Part shown: positions 9,238-17,077 of the stretch, piece after piece
Numbering within the stretch: position 1 is the first letter of the stretch
Layout of the letters: each line of letters opens with the position of its first letter
Assembly: GCA_018242205.1 (NCBI GenBank)
Contig: JAFECJ010000037.1
Location: 1-42,013 of the forward strand
DNA length: 42,013 nucleotides
Direction: 5' to 3'
DNA from: Pseudomonadota bacterium
GTDB lineage: Bacteria > Pseudomonadota > Alphaproteobacteria > Rhizobiales > Xanthobacteraceae
Notes under the pieces: generated by a model
Databases searched by the model: none
What the model saw: the letters and a program-made list of their open reading frames with translations, nothing else
Told to the model about the DNA's origin: nothing
Position numbers and translations under genes: made by a program

Positions 9238-10674
9238 CTAAACGGCCAGGGTGTAGGCGGTCTTCACCGTGGTGTAGAACTCGGCCGCGTAGCGGCCCTG
9301 CTCGCGCGACCCGTAGCTCGACGCCTTGCGGCCGCCGAACGGCGCGTGATAGTCGACCCCGGCGGTCGGCAGGTTGACCATCACCATGCCAGCCTGCGCG
9401 TTACGGCGGAAATGCGTGGCGTATTTGAGCGACCGCGTACAGATACCAGCGGACAGGCCGAACTTCGTATCGTTTGCGACAGCGAGCGCCTCGTCGTAGT
9501 CGCGCACGCGGATGACGCTGGCCACTGGGCCGAAAATCTCGTCCCGGTTGATCGCCATATCATTGGCGGTGTCGGTGAACAGCGCCGGCGACAGATAATA
9601 GCCGACCGTCGCGCGCCGCAGCCGCTCGCCGCCGAAGGCAAGCGTGGCGCCCTCTTGTCTGCCGAGTTCGATATAACGCATGTCCTGGGCAAGCTGCATC
9701 TCGCTGACGACCGGGCCGATGGTCGTATCGGGGCCCCGTGCATCGTCGATCACCTGGGCTTCGAGACGCTGCTTGAGCGCCGCGACAAACCGGTCATGGA
9801 CGGCATCTTCCACGATCAGCCGCGATGACGCAGTGCAGCGCTGCCCGGTCTGGAAGTAAGCGCCGTCGAGGGCGGCCCTAACCGCCACATCGAGATCGGC
9901 ATCGGCAAGCACGACCAGCGGGTTCTTGCCGCCCATTTCTAGCTGCACCTTGGCGCCATGCGCGCTCGCCGCCGCCAGGACCTTGCGTCCGGTGGCGACC
10001 GAGCCGGTAAAGCTGACGGCGTCGACGCGTGCGTCACTCGCCAACGCATGGCCGAGGCTCGCCCCCGGCCCCATCAGCAGGCCGAACACGCCGGCCGGGC
10101 AGCCGGCCCCTTGCATGATGTCGGCAAGCATGCGCGCCGAGGCCGGCACCAGCTCCGCCGGCTTCAAGACTACGCAATTGCCGTAGGCCAGAGCCGGCGC
10201 GATCTTCCAGGCCGGAATCGCGATCGGAAAATTCCATGGCGTGATCAAGGCAACGACACCGACCGGCTCGCGCGTGATCTCGACGCCAACATCCGGCCGC
10301 GTCGAATCCAGCCGTTCGCCCTGAATACGAACGGCCTCGCCGGCGAAGAACTTGAAGATCTGCCCGGCGCGCATCACCTCGCCCCTGGCGTCGTTCAGCG
10401 TCTTGCCTTCCTCGCGCGCGAGAAGGTCGGCCAGTTCGTCGCGCCGCGCCAGAATTTCGCTGCCCACGGCGTCGAGCAGTTCGGAACGGACCTGAGGCGA
10501 TGAGCGCGACCATTTCGGAGCCGCGACGGTCGCCGCCGCGAGCGCCGCATCGACGTCGGCCAAGCTCGCCTGATCATAATCGCCGATGACGTCCGCGACG
10601 TTCGATGGATTGACGTTGGCCGCCGCGTCCGCGCCCGCAACCCATTCACCGCCGATCAAATTCGCATGAGGCAC
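9238..10674 (-). CDS. Aldehyde dehydrogenase family protein
   Basis: A 478-residue NAD(P)-dependent aldehyde dehydrogenase. Seen: TPWNFPIAIPAWKIAPAL (cofactor and substrate channel), FTGSVATGRK, the catalytic glutamate in LEMGGKNP, the nucleophilic cysteine in GQRCTASS and the EIFGPVASV segment. Full family length is reached only from the GTG at 10674 (PHANLIGGEW follows); upstream in-frame codons overlap the dioxygenase beta gene and look nothing like the family. It would oxidise an aldehyde to an acid, perhaps the product of the ThDP decarboxylase. Gap to the beta-subunit stop is 19 bp. Confidence 0.92.
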   Translation of the reverse strand: MPHANLIGGEWVAGADAAANVNPSNVADVIGDYDQASLADVDAALAAATVAAPKWSRSSPQVRSELLDAVGSEILARRDELADLLAREEGKTLNDARGEVMRAGQIFKFFAGEAVRIQGERLDSTRPDVGVEITREPVGVVALITPWNFPIAIPAWKIAPALAYGNCVVLKPAELVPASARMLADIMQGAGCPAGVFGLLMGPGASLGHALASDARVDAVSFTGSVATGRKVLAAASAHGAKVQLEMGGKNPLVVLADADLDVAVRAALDGAYFQTGQRCTASSRLIVEDAVHDRFVAALKQRLEAQVIDDARGPDTTIGPVVSEMQLAQDMRYIELGRQEGATLAFGGERLRRATVGYYLSPALFTDTANDMAINRDEIFGPVASVIRVRDYDEALAVANDTKFGLSAGICTRSLKYATHFRRNAQAGMVMVNLPTAGVDYHAPFGGRKASSYGSREQGRYAAEFYTTVKTAYTLAV

Positions 10675-10693
10675 GTCGGAAATTCCGCAAACG

Positions 10694-11239
10694 TTAGAAA
10701 AAAAGCGTGAGATTCTTGGCGAGCAGTGTCGCTTGGTCGATGCGGACTTCGCGGCGGCTGATCCGCCATTGGCCGTCGATCGAACGCAGCCGATCGTTGC
10801 GCTGGCCCATGATCGTGTCGGTCTCGACGTCGTTGCGGCTGCGGTGCAGGACGAATTTCGACTGCACATCGACTTCCGTGCCGGCTTCCGTCGCCGTCTG
10901 CCCGACGATACGGACATTGGTCACTAAGTGGGACGAGCGGGATTTCGGCTCTTCGGCCCAGTGGATACCGGTCTGAATCTGCTGCACGCGCTTCGCCAGC
11001 AGCGGCTTGCCCTCGTCGAACCAGGCCATGTCGTGACCCTCACGGGTGAACTCGTTCTGCATCTGGTCGTGGCGCAAATTGCGGCGCAGCGGCATCCAGT
11101 AGCGGATGTCGTCGGTCAAAAGGTCAAGCCACTCCTTGTAGCGGCGCCGATCGAGCAGATCGGCTTCGTCGAACAGGAAGGCCTCGACACTGCGATGCAG
11201 GAGAAGATTGCGCAGCTCGGCTTCGGCGATATCAGCCAT
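10694..11239 (-). CDS. Ring-hydroxylating dioxygenase beta (small) subunit
   Basis: A 181-residue protein of the ring-hydroxylating beta-subunit family (cystatin/NTF2-like fold). Typical pieces are FLFDEADLLDRRRYKEWLDL near the N-terminus, DDIRYWMPLRRN, and SRSSHLVTNVRI. Its start overlaps the alpha-subunit gene by eight bases, so alpha and beta are translationally coupled, as expected for an alpha3beta3 oxygenase. Beta subunits are structural and carry no metal centre; this one gives no substrate information. Confidence 0.92.
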   Translation of the reverse strand: MADIAEAELRNLLLHRSVEAFLFDEADLLDRRRYKEWLDLLTDDIRYWMPLRRNLRHDQMQNEFTREGHDMAWFDEGKPLLAKRVQQIQTGIHWAEEPKSRSSHLVTNVRIVGQTATEAGTEVDVQSKFVLHRSRNDVETDTIMGQRNDRLRSIDGQWRISRREVRIDQATLLAKNLTLFF

Positions 11240-12587
11240 GAACCGACTCCTTCATCGTCGCGCGCGAGGCTTCCATCAGTTCGTCCCAGCTCCGGGCTTC
11301 CATAAATTCGCGCCAGCGTTTGTAGAAGGCGCGGGCATTGCCTTCGGAATACTCGCCGTTCTCGGTGGCGCCGCGCAGCCCCGGAACGGCGCGGCCGGTA
11401 CCAAGACCCATCTGGTAGTTATAGGCAAACCGGCGCGCGATCGGGCCGCGGCTCGCCTCGGTCGCGTAGGTCCAGTTTTCCAGATCGTCGGATTCGGTCA
11501 GGCCGCCGGGACCCGAATAGCTCATGTAGTAATGCCGATTGGCGTCCTTCACGACCTGCGGCGAGTCGCGGTCGACGAGGAAGATGCGCCAAATTTCCGT
11601 CTCTGTCGGCCCGATCGGATGAACCATCGCCACCGTGCGCGGCTGCCGGCCATGAAACGACATGGCGGGGAAAATCGTGCCAACCGAATGGTTCACGCGC
11701 ATGCGGTCGCCGAGGTTCTTGACACGCGCTTCGAAGACGCTGCGGTAATAGGCTTCGACCTCCGGAAACAGCTTGTAGGCCGAAACGTAATCGGCCTCCT
11801 GATGATACGGCAACTCGCCGATGGCGCCGTGACCGAGGGCGTCGAAAGAAACCGTGGTGCGCGTGCGCGACGCGTCGCGGCGACCCTTGCCGCCCGGCCC
11901 GATGCCGACGAGGTCGACGGAACGGTGGCTGATGTCGTGATACATGTCGCCGATGAAGTTTTCGGAAACGAATTTCCAGTTGCACGGCACGCGCCATTTC
12001 TGAATGCCGCCGATCATCTCCGAACCGCCTTCGCGGCCGTCGCGGTGATCGAGGGCGGCGTTGAGATAGTGGCTGAAGTCGCCGATATATTCCTGGAACG
12101 ACGGCGCCTGCGGATCCCAGTTCGCCCAGATCAAACCGCGATAGTTGATCACGTTGGGGCAGCGCACCAAGCCCCAGGCCTTCTTGTCGAGTTTCTCGCG
12201 GTAATAGTCCTTGAAGCCGGGCACGCCGACGAGTTCGCCCGGAATTTCGACGAGGCGACCGTCGGTCGAATAGCTCCAGCCGTGATAGGGGCAGGTAAAG
12301 GCGCGCGTATTGCCCTGATCGTAGCGGCACAGCTTCATGCCGCGATGCATGCAGGTATTGAGCAGGACTTGGATCGCGCCCTGCCGGTCGCGCGTCAGGA
12401 TGACCGAGTCACCGCCCATGCGAGAGACGATGTAATCGTCCGGCTTCTGGATCATATCCTCGTGCCCGACGCAAAGCCAGGCGCGGGAGAATATCTGCTC
12501 CATCTCGCGCTTGAAAAGCTCTTCGTTCACGAAGAGCTCGCGACTGATAGTACCTTGCTCGAGATCGACCAGCGAACGGATATCCAT
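11232..12587 (-). CDS. Ring-hydroxylating dioxygenase alpha subunit (Rieske/non-haem iron)
   Basis: A 451-residue oxygenase alpha subunit that dihydroxylates an aromatic ring using electrons from ferredoxin. The Rieske [2Fe-2S] ligands are C79-M-H81 and C99-P-Y-H102. The mononuclear iron site is in ENFIGDMYHDISH, with bridging Asp214 and ligands His217 and His221; the third ligand (Asp) should lie in the C-terminal part. The His-x3-His spacing is tighter than His-x4-His of naphthalene dioxygenase. ATG 12587 is preferred; another Met five codons earlier is possible. The presence of a separate beta subunit, ferredoxin and reductase indicates a three-component system. The substrate is likely an aromatic acid or its derivative but is unproven. 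Confidence 0.94.
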   Translation of the reverse strand: MDIRSLVDLEQGTISRELFVNEELFKREMEQIFSRAWLCVGHEDMIQKPDDYIVSRMGGDSVILTRDRQGAIQVLLNTCMHRGMKLCRYDQGNTRAFTCPYHGWSYSTDGRLVEIPGELVGVPGFKDYYREKLDKKAWGLVRCPNVINYRGLIWANWDPQAPSFQEYIGDFSHYLNAALDHRDGREGGSEMIGGIQKWRVPCNWKFVSENFIGDMYHDISHRSVDLVGIGPGGKGRRDASRTRTTVSFDALGHGAIGELPYHQEADYVSAYKLFPEVEAYYRSVFEARVKNLGDRMRVNHSVGTIFPAMSFHGRQPRTVAMVHPIGPTETEIWRIFLVDRDSPQVVKDANRHYYMSYSGPGGLTESDDLENWTYATEASRGPIARRFAYNYQMGLGTGRAVPGLRGATENGEYSEGNARAFYKRWREFMEARSWDELMEASRATMKESVHG

Positions 12588-12617
12588 GACGTAGCCTCGC
12601 AACTCAGTTTGGAATCC

Positions 12618-13403
12618 TCAGGGATCGGTGCGCTTTTGGCGTTTGCCGCCGGCTTGCGGCTTCTTCGTCGAGCCGCTCGTCAGCTCGGCGTATTCATTCA
12701 AACGCAGCGCGGTGTTTTCCAGATGGCTGCGCACGGCGCTGCGCGCCTCTTCCGGATCGCGCGCCTGGATCGCCTTGAAAATCGCCCGATGCTCGGATTG
12801 CGATTGCGCCGCCCGGTGATGGCGCGAGGAATTGTCGCGCGAAAGCGCAATATTCTCCCGCAGGAATTCGCCGAGCGAACTGAACAGCGCCGGGTAATAC
12901 CGGCTGTGCGTCGCCTCGCAGATGGCGCCATGAAACTCGACGTCGGCGGCGACGCCGCCCTCGAGATCGCTCAGATCGATCGCCGCCGCCATGGCCTCGA
13001 TCGCCTGGCGCAGATTCTTGAGGTCGGCCGTCGTGCGCCGCACCGCGGCCAGCGCCGCTGCCTCGGCTTCAAAGCCCATGCGCAGCTCGACGATGCGCAG
13101 CACTTCCTCGACGTCGCCATAAGTCGACGGATCGATGCGGAAAACCTGGGGCGGCCGCGCCGCCGCAACGAACACGCCGAGCCCCTGCCGCGTCGAGACG
13201 AGACCTTCGGCCTTGAGCCGCGAGATCGCCTCGCGCATCACCGTGCGGCTGACACCGAACGACGTCGCCATCGCGCCTTCCGACGGCAGTAATTGGCCGA
13301 GCTTGAAACGGCCCTGCATGATATCATCGCGCATCGAGGCCGCGACCCGTTCGGTCAAATTCGACGTCGGTGCAAGCAACCGCGCTGCCGTTGTCGCTAT
13401 CAT
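12618..13403 (-). CDS. GntR-family transcriptional regulator (FCD/FadR-type)
   Basis: A 261-residue regulator: a winged helix-turn-helix at about residues 18-85 (DDIMQGRFKLGQLLPSEGAM, then FGVSRTVMREAISRLKAEGL) followed by an all-helical FCD ligand-binding domain. FCD regulators usually repress organic-acid catabolic operons and release DNA when the acid or a metal-bound ligand binds. It lies within the operon between the ferredoxin genes and the oxygenase genes and most likely controls this cluster. The C-terminal tail is lysine/arginine rich (KKPQAGGKRQKR) and may be disordered. Confidence 0.9.
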   Translation of the reverse strand: MIATTAARLLAPTSNLTERVAASMRDDIMQGRFKLGQLLPSEGAMATSFGVSRTVMREAISRLKAEGLVSTRQGLGVFVAAARPPQVFRIDPSTYGDVEEVLRIVELRMGFEAEAAALAAVRRTTADLKNLRQAIEAMAAAIDLSDLEGGVAADVEFHGAICEATHSRYYPALFSSLGEFLRENIALSRDNSSRHHRAAQSQSEHRAIFKAIQARDPEEARSAVRSHLENTALRLNEYAELTSGSTKKPQAGGKRQKRTDP

Positions 13404-13443
13404 CGTGCGTACCTTCTGAAGAGGCCCGATCCGGTCACCGACA

Positions 13444-13635
13444 TCAGCCCGTGCTCTCCGCCAAACCGATCACATCCTGGGCGAAAATTGGCTCCTCCGG
13501 CGCATCGTCATTGCCGAGCGGGCGACAAAACAACCAGGTGCCGTCGCCCGGGTTTTCGACGATGACCTTCACCGAACCGTCCTTGAGGCGAATGGCGATG
13601 CCGGGCTGCAAGGACGCAAGGTTAAGAGGTTCCAC
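13444..13635 (-). CDS. Small hypothetical protein beside the ferredoxin gene
   Basis: A 63-residue protein, start MEPLNLASLQPGIAIRLKDG, with no cysteines paired for metal binding and no signal or membrane segment. It is rich in beta-type residues with a GDGTWLFCRPLG centre. It is tightly placed, 16 bp after the ferredoxin stop and 40 bp before the GntR start, on the same strand, which supports it being real. I do not recognise a family. A role in oxygenase assembly or regulation is only a guess from position. Confidence 0.6.
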   Translation of the reverse strand: MEPLNLASLQPGIAIRLKDGSVKVIVENPGDGTWLFCRPLGNDDAPEEPIFAQDVIGLAESTG

Positions 13636-13651
13636 GCCTGATCTCCCAATG

Positions 13652-13975
13652 TCACTGCGCTTGCTTCTCGGGAACGCGCACCGTCAGATCGTTCATGGTG
13701 GCGTCGAGCATGATTTGGCAGCTCAGCCGGCTCGTCGCGTCGCGTCCCGGCGCCAAGTCCAGCAGCATGTCTTCAGTATCCGACGCCGGCCCGACCACCG
13801 GCAGCCATTTCTCCAGCACATGGACATGGCAGGTCGAACAAATAGCGCCGCCGCCGCATTCGGCGACGATGCCCGGCACGTCCTTCTCGCGGGCGATTTC
13901 CATCAGCGAATAACCGTCCGCGGCGTCGACCGTCATCTGCGTCTGATCCGGCAGAATGAAGTGCACTATCGGCAT
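13652..13975 (-). CDS. [2Fe-2S] plant/adrenodoxin-type ferredoxin
   Basis: A 107-residue ferredoxin. Cluster ligands are visible as C-x5-C-x2-C in ECGGGAICSTCH and a fourth cysteine in RLSCQIML, the adrenodoxin/putidaredoxin pattern, not a Rieske ferredoxin. It should carry electrons from the reductase at 592-1830 to the oxygenase at 10694-12587. Start at MPIVHFILPD (13975) gives the normal family length; an in-frame start at 14026 adds 17 residues without family similarity. This is the first gene of the minus-strand operon and is divergent from the dehydratase at 14076, so the 100 bp between must contain both promoters. Confidence 0.92.
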   Translation of the reverse strand: MPIVHFILPDQTQMTVDAADGYSLMEIAREKDVPGIVAECGGGAICSTCHVHVLEKWLPVVGPASDTEDMLLDLAPGRDATSRLSCQIMLDATMNDLTVRVPEKQAQ

Positions 13976-14075
13976 AAAACGTTCGATCCCATCTTGCTTA
14001 GCGACGCCTATGCGCTTATCGTACAACCATACAGGTTAACAATACAAGCCCCCTCGCCAAGAACCGAACCCACGA

Positions 14076-15809
14076 ATGCACGGAAATCGACCGACAGGCC
14101 TCAGCGCGGGACTGACCAATTACGGAGATCCGCAGTTCTCGCTTTTTCTCCGCAAGGCCTTCATCAAGGCGATGGGCTATTCCGACGAAGCGCTGGACAA
14201 GCCGATCGTCGGCATCGTCAACACCTATAGCGGGTACAACGCCTGCCACCGCAACGTGCCGGAAATCATCGAGGCCGTGAAACGCGGCGTCATGCTGTCG
14301 GGTGGTCTGCCAATCGACTTCCCCGTGATCTCGATCCACGAGTCCTTCGCCCATCCCACCAGCATGTTCCTTCGCAACCTCATGGCCATCGACGCCGAGG
14401 AAATGATCCGGGCGCAGCCGATGGATGCGGTGGTCCTCATCGGCGGCTGCGACAAGACCGTGCCGGCACTTCTGATGGCGGCGGCCAGCGCCGGCAAGCC
14501 CGCCATCCTCACCGTCACCGGCGCGATGTCGACCGGCCGGCACAACGGCGAGCGCCTCGGCGCCTGCACCGATTGCCGGCGTCTGTGGGGGGCGTATCGC
14601 GCCGGCGAACTCGGCGACGCCGAAATCGCCGAGATCAACGGCAATCTGGCGCCGACCTCGGGCACATGCATGGTCATGGGCACGGCCAGCACCATGGCGC
14701 TCGCCGCAGAAGCCCTGGGCATGATGCTGCCCGGCGGCGGCGCCATCCCCGCGGTCCACGCCGACCGTCTGCGGCACGCCGAAAAAACAGGGGCCCGCGC
14801 CGTTGCTCTTGGCACCGAACAATTGACGCCGGACAAGATCATGACGCCGGCAGCGTTCGACAACGCGCTGCGCGTCATTCAGGCCATCGGCGGTTCGACC
14901 AACGCCCTGGTGCATATGGCGGCCATCGCCGGCCGCATGGGTCTCGCGCTCAATCTCGATGATTTCGACGCGCTCGGTCAGGAGACGCCGGTGCTGGTCG
15001 ACCTCAAGCCGAGCGGACAGCATTATATGGAAGACCTGTTTCATGCCGGCGGCCTCGCCCCGGTACTCAAGCAATTGCAGGACGACCTCGATCTCGAGTG
15101 TCTGACCGTCAGCGGCCGCACCTTGGGTGAGGAACTCGGCGAGGCGCGGTTCTGGAAGGATCAGGACGTCATCAAGACGCGCGACAATCCGATCTACCCC
15201 AAGGGGTCGATCCGCGTCCTGCGTGGCAACCTGGCGCCGCGCGGCGCCATCATCAAGCAGTCGGCGGCGAGCCCGACGCTGATGGAGCACACCGGCCGCG
15301 CCGTGATTTTTGAGACACTGGCGGATCTCGACCGCCGGCTCGATGCCGATGATCTGGACGTTGCCGCAACCGACGTGCTGGTCCTGCGCAATGCCGGGCC
15401 CAAGGGGGCCCCGGGCATGCCGGAGGCCGGCTACTTCCCAATCCCGAAAAAGCTGGCCAGACAAGGCGTCCGCGACATGGTGCGGCTGTCGGATGCTCGC
15501 ATGAGTGGCACCGCGTTCGGAACAATCGTCCTGCACACCTGTCCGGAATCGGCCGCCGGCGGCCCGCTGGCGCTGTTAGAAAATGGCGATCAAGTTCGTC
15601 TTTCCGTCGCCGAAGGGCGGATCGACATGCTGGTCGACGCCGACGAACTTGCGCGGCGCCAGCGCAATCTGCGTATTCCCAATATCGCCGCCGACCGCGG
15701 CTTCCTCAAGCTCTATTTGCAGACCGTGCTGCAGGCCGACGAAGGCTGCGATTTCGATTTCTTGCGGCCAAACGATCTTTGCACGGTCGGAGGAAAAAGC
15801 TCGATCTAA
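14076..15809 (+). CDS. IlvD/Edd-family Fe-S dehydratase
   Basis: A 577-residue dihydroxy-acid/sugar-acid dehydratase. Iron-sulphur and Mg binding regions are seen as NTYSGYNACHRNVPE, GGCDKTVPALLMAA and GACTDCRRLWGA, followed by LAPTSGTCMVMGTASTM. The full length matches the family. Biosynthetic IlvD and catabolic sugar-acid dehydratases share these motifs; here the gene is alone on the plus strand next to a catabolic operon, so conversion of a 2,3-dihydroxy acid to a 2-oxo acid in that pathway is plausible and would feed the 2-oxo-acid enzymes. Branched-chain amino-acid synthesis cannot be excluded. Confidence 0.88.
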   Translation: MHGNRPTGLSAGLTNYGDPQFSLFLRKAFIKAMGYSDEALDKPIVGIVNTYSGYNACHRNVPEIIEAVKRGVMLSGGLPIDFPVISIHESFAHPTSMFLRNLMAIDAEEMIRAQPMDAVVLIGGCDKTVPALLMAAASAGKPAILTVTGAMSTGRHNGERLGACTDCRRLWGAYRAGELGDAEIAEINGNLAPTSGTCMVMGTASTMALAAEALGMMLPGGGAIPAVHADRLRHAEKTGARAVALGTEQLTPDKIMTPAAFDNALRVIQAIGGSTNALVHMAAIAGRMGLALNLDDFDALGQETPVLVDLKPSGQHYMEDLFHAGGLAPVLKQLQDDLDLECLTVSGRTLGEELGEARFWKDQDVIKTRDNPIYPKGSIRVLRGNLAPRGAIIKQSAASPTLMEHTGRAVIFETLADLDRRLDADDLDVAATDVLVLRNAGPKGAPGMPEAGYFPIPKKLARQGVRDMVRLSDARMSGTAFGTIVLHTCPESAAGGPLALLENGDQVRLSVAEGRIDMLVDADELARRQRNLRIPNIAADRGFLKLYLQTVLQADEGCDFDFLRPNDLCTVGGKSSI

Positions 15810-15864
15810 TCCCTTGGCGGATTGTCATACTGCTGAAGACCGTTTCACGGCGGCCTCGGCTCGC

Positions 15865-16746
15865 CTACCGATCTCTAGGGCTTCCTCTACGAGCGGCTAT
15901 TCGCGCGCATTTGAGACGGCGGCGAGCGGGTGGCGGTCGTTCTACTTCGTCATGGAGCGGCTTTTGGCCGATAGCGCCGTGCGGGCGCTCGTCGTTGTAG
16001 TACTTGCGCCAATCCTCCAACTTTTTCTGGGCGTCTGCAAGGCTCAGGAACCAATGTGTGTTCAGACATTCAGCGCGGAAGCGGCCGTTGAAGGCTTCGA
16101 TGAAGGCATTATCAGTCGGCTTCCAGGCCTAGAGAAGTCAAGCGTGACCACGCTGGTAGGCCCACAGATCCAGATCGCGAGATACGAACTCAGTGCCTTG
16201 ATCGACCCGGATCGTCGCCGGCAATCCGACTTGCCGACCGACCCTTTCCAGCACATCGACGACATCGGCACCGCGGAATGTGAAGCGCGGCTCCAGTGCC
16301 GGCGAGAACCGCGAGAACGTGTCTACGATGGTGAACACACGAAGCTTGCGACCGGTGGCGAGTTGATCGTGGACGAAATCCATCGCCCAGGTCTCGTTCG
16401 ATCGCGTCGCCGGCCGGCAGTCGTCTCGCAGCTTGGCCTTGACCCGACGCTTCGGCGTCTTGTTGCGTAATTGCAGGCCCAATTCGCGGTAGATGCGCCG
16501 TGTCTTGTTCTGGCCGTGGCGGCAGCCTTCGCGCCTGAGCAAGACGTGAATCCTCCGGTAGCCGTAGCGCACACGCGTCTGGCAGATCTCCCTGATCCGT
16601 TTTTCAAGGCGAGCCTGTCCGGGGCGACGAGACTTGTAGTGATAGGTGGAGGTGTCGACCTCGAACACGCAACACGCTCTTCGGATCGACACGTCCCAGT
16701 CGCCGCGCATCTCGTCAACCAGCTTGCGCTTCCGGACTGGCTTCAT
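15865..16746 (-). pseudogene. IS3 transposase OrfB, disrupted by indels
   Basis: DDE-type transposase catalytic half. Normal sequence runs from MKPVRKRKLVDEM through the first Asp (WAMDFVHD) and second Asp (TIRVDQGTEF) to DLWAYQRG. There the frame hits TGA (16138-16140) and TAG (16129-16131). Compared with the expected ...RGVTLDFSRPGKPTDNAF, two bases are missing after RG and one before KPTDNAF, so the original frame returns and continues KPTDNAFIEAFNGRF with the catalytic Glu to a stop at 15865. Three bases lost in two places leave a frameshifted island with stops, so the protein is split before its third catalytic residue and is presumably inactive. Confidence 0.85.
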
Positions 16747-17009
16747 ATTTTTCGGCGGAGTGCGTCCTGCAGCATCTCCTTGTCAAGCGACAAATCGGCG
16801 ACGATCCGCTTCAGCTTGTTGTTCTCGTCCTCAAGCTGCTTCAGTCGCCGCATCTCGCTCGTCAGCAGGCCGTCGTATTTTTTCTTCCAGTTGAAGTAGG
16901 TGGCCTGGCTCATGCCCGCCTTGCGGCAGATATCCGCCACCGGCATGCCGTCCGCACCTTGCTTGAGGATGAAGGCCTTCCGGGCCTCCGAAAAACGCGA
17001 TGCCTTCAT
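16743..17009 (-). CDS. IS3-family transposase OrfA
   Basis: An 88-residue DNA-binding transposase subunit: helix-turn-helix around residues 10-45 (ADICRKAGMSQATYFNWKKK) followed by a leucine-rich coiled coil (LKQLEDENNKLKRIVADL). Its stop overlaps the OrfB start by four bases (ATGA), and OrfB is in a different frame, so a full OrfAB would need programmed frameshifting near the AAAAAT run. OrfA itself looks intact. Confidence 0.9.
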   Translation of the reverse strand: MKASRFSEARKAFILKQGADGMPVADICRKAGMSQATYFNWKKKYDGLLTSEMRRLKQLEDENNKLKRIVADLSLDKEMLQDALRRKI

Positions 17010-17077
17010 GGCTCAGTCCTCCCAGCCGGGAAACCGACGCCGGAGACTCTAACCAAAAACGGTCCAGTTTGGCGGCC

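Larger units (their letters stand above)
15836..17066 (-). mobile_element. IS3-family insertion sequence (IS407-like), inactivated
   Basis: About 1.23 kb, the normal size of an IS407-group element, with OrfA and a broken OrfB on the minus strand. Candidate ends share the 8-bp inverted sequence gaccgttt (15838-15845) and aaacggtc (17057-17064); the exact tips and target duplication are not clear. It sits between the dehydratase stop (15809) and the degenerate recombinase gene (stop at 17078), at the junction of catabolic and mobile DNA. Confidence 0.72.

Noticed and set aside
11208..13292. A 694-codon open frame on the plus strand opposite the dioxygenase alpha/GntR genes
   Set aside because: Composition is arginine/alanine/histidine rich with no domain, and the opposite strand has clear families; it is a GC-rich shadow.
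14016..15536. A 506-codon minus-strand frame opposite the dehydratase
   Set aside because: The dehydratase motifs on the plus strand are clear and the reverse frame has none.
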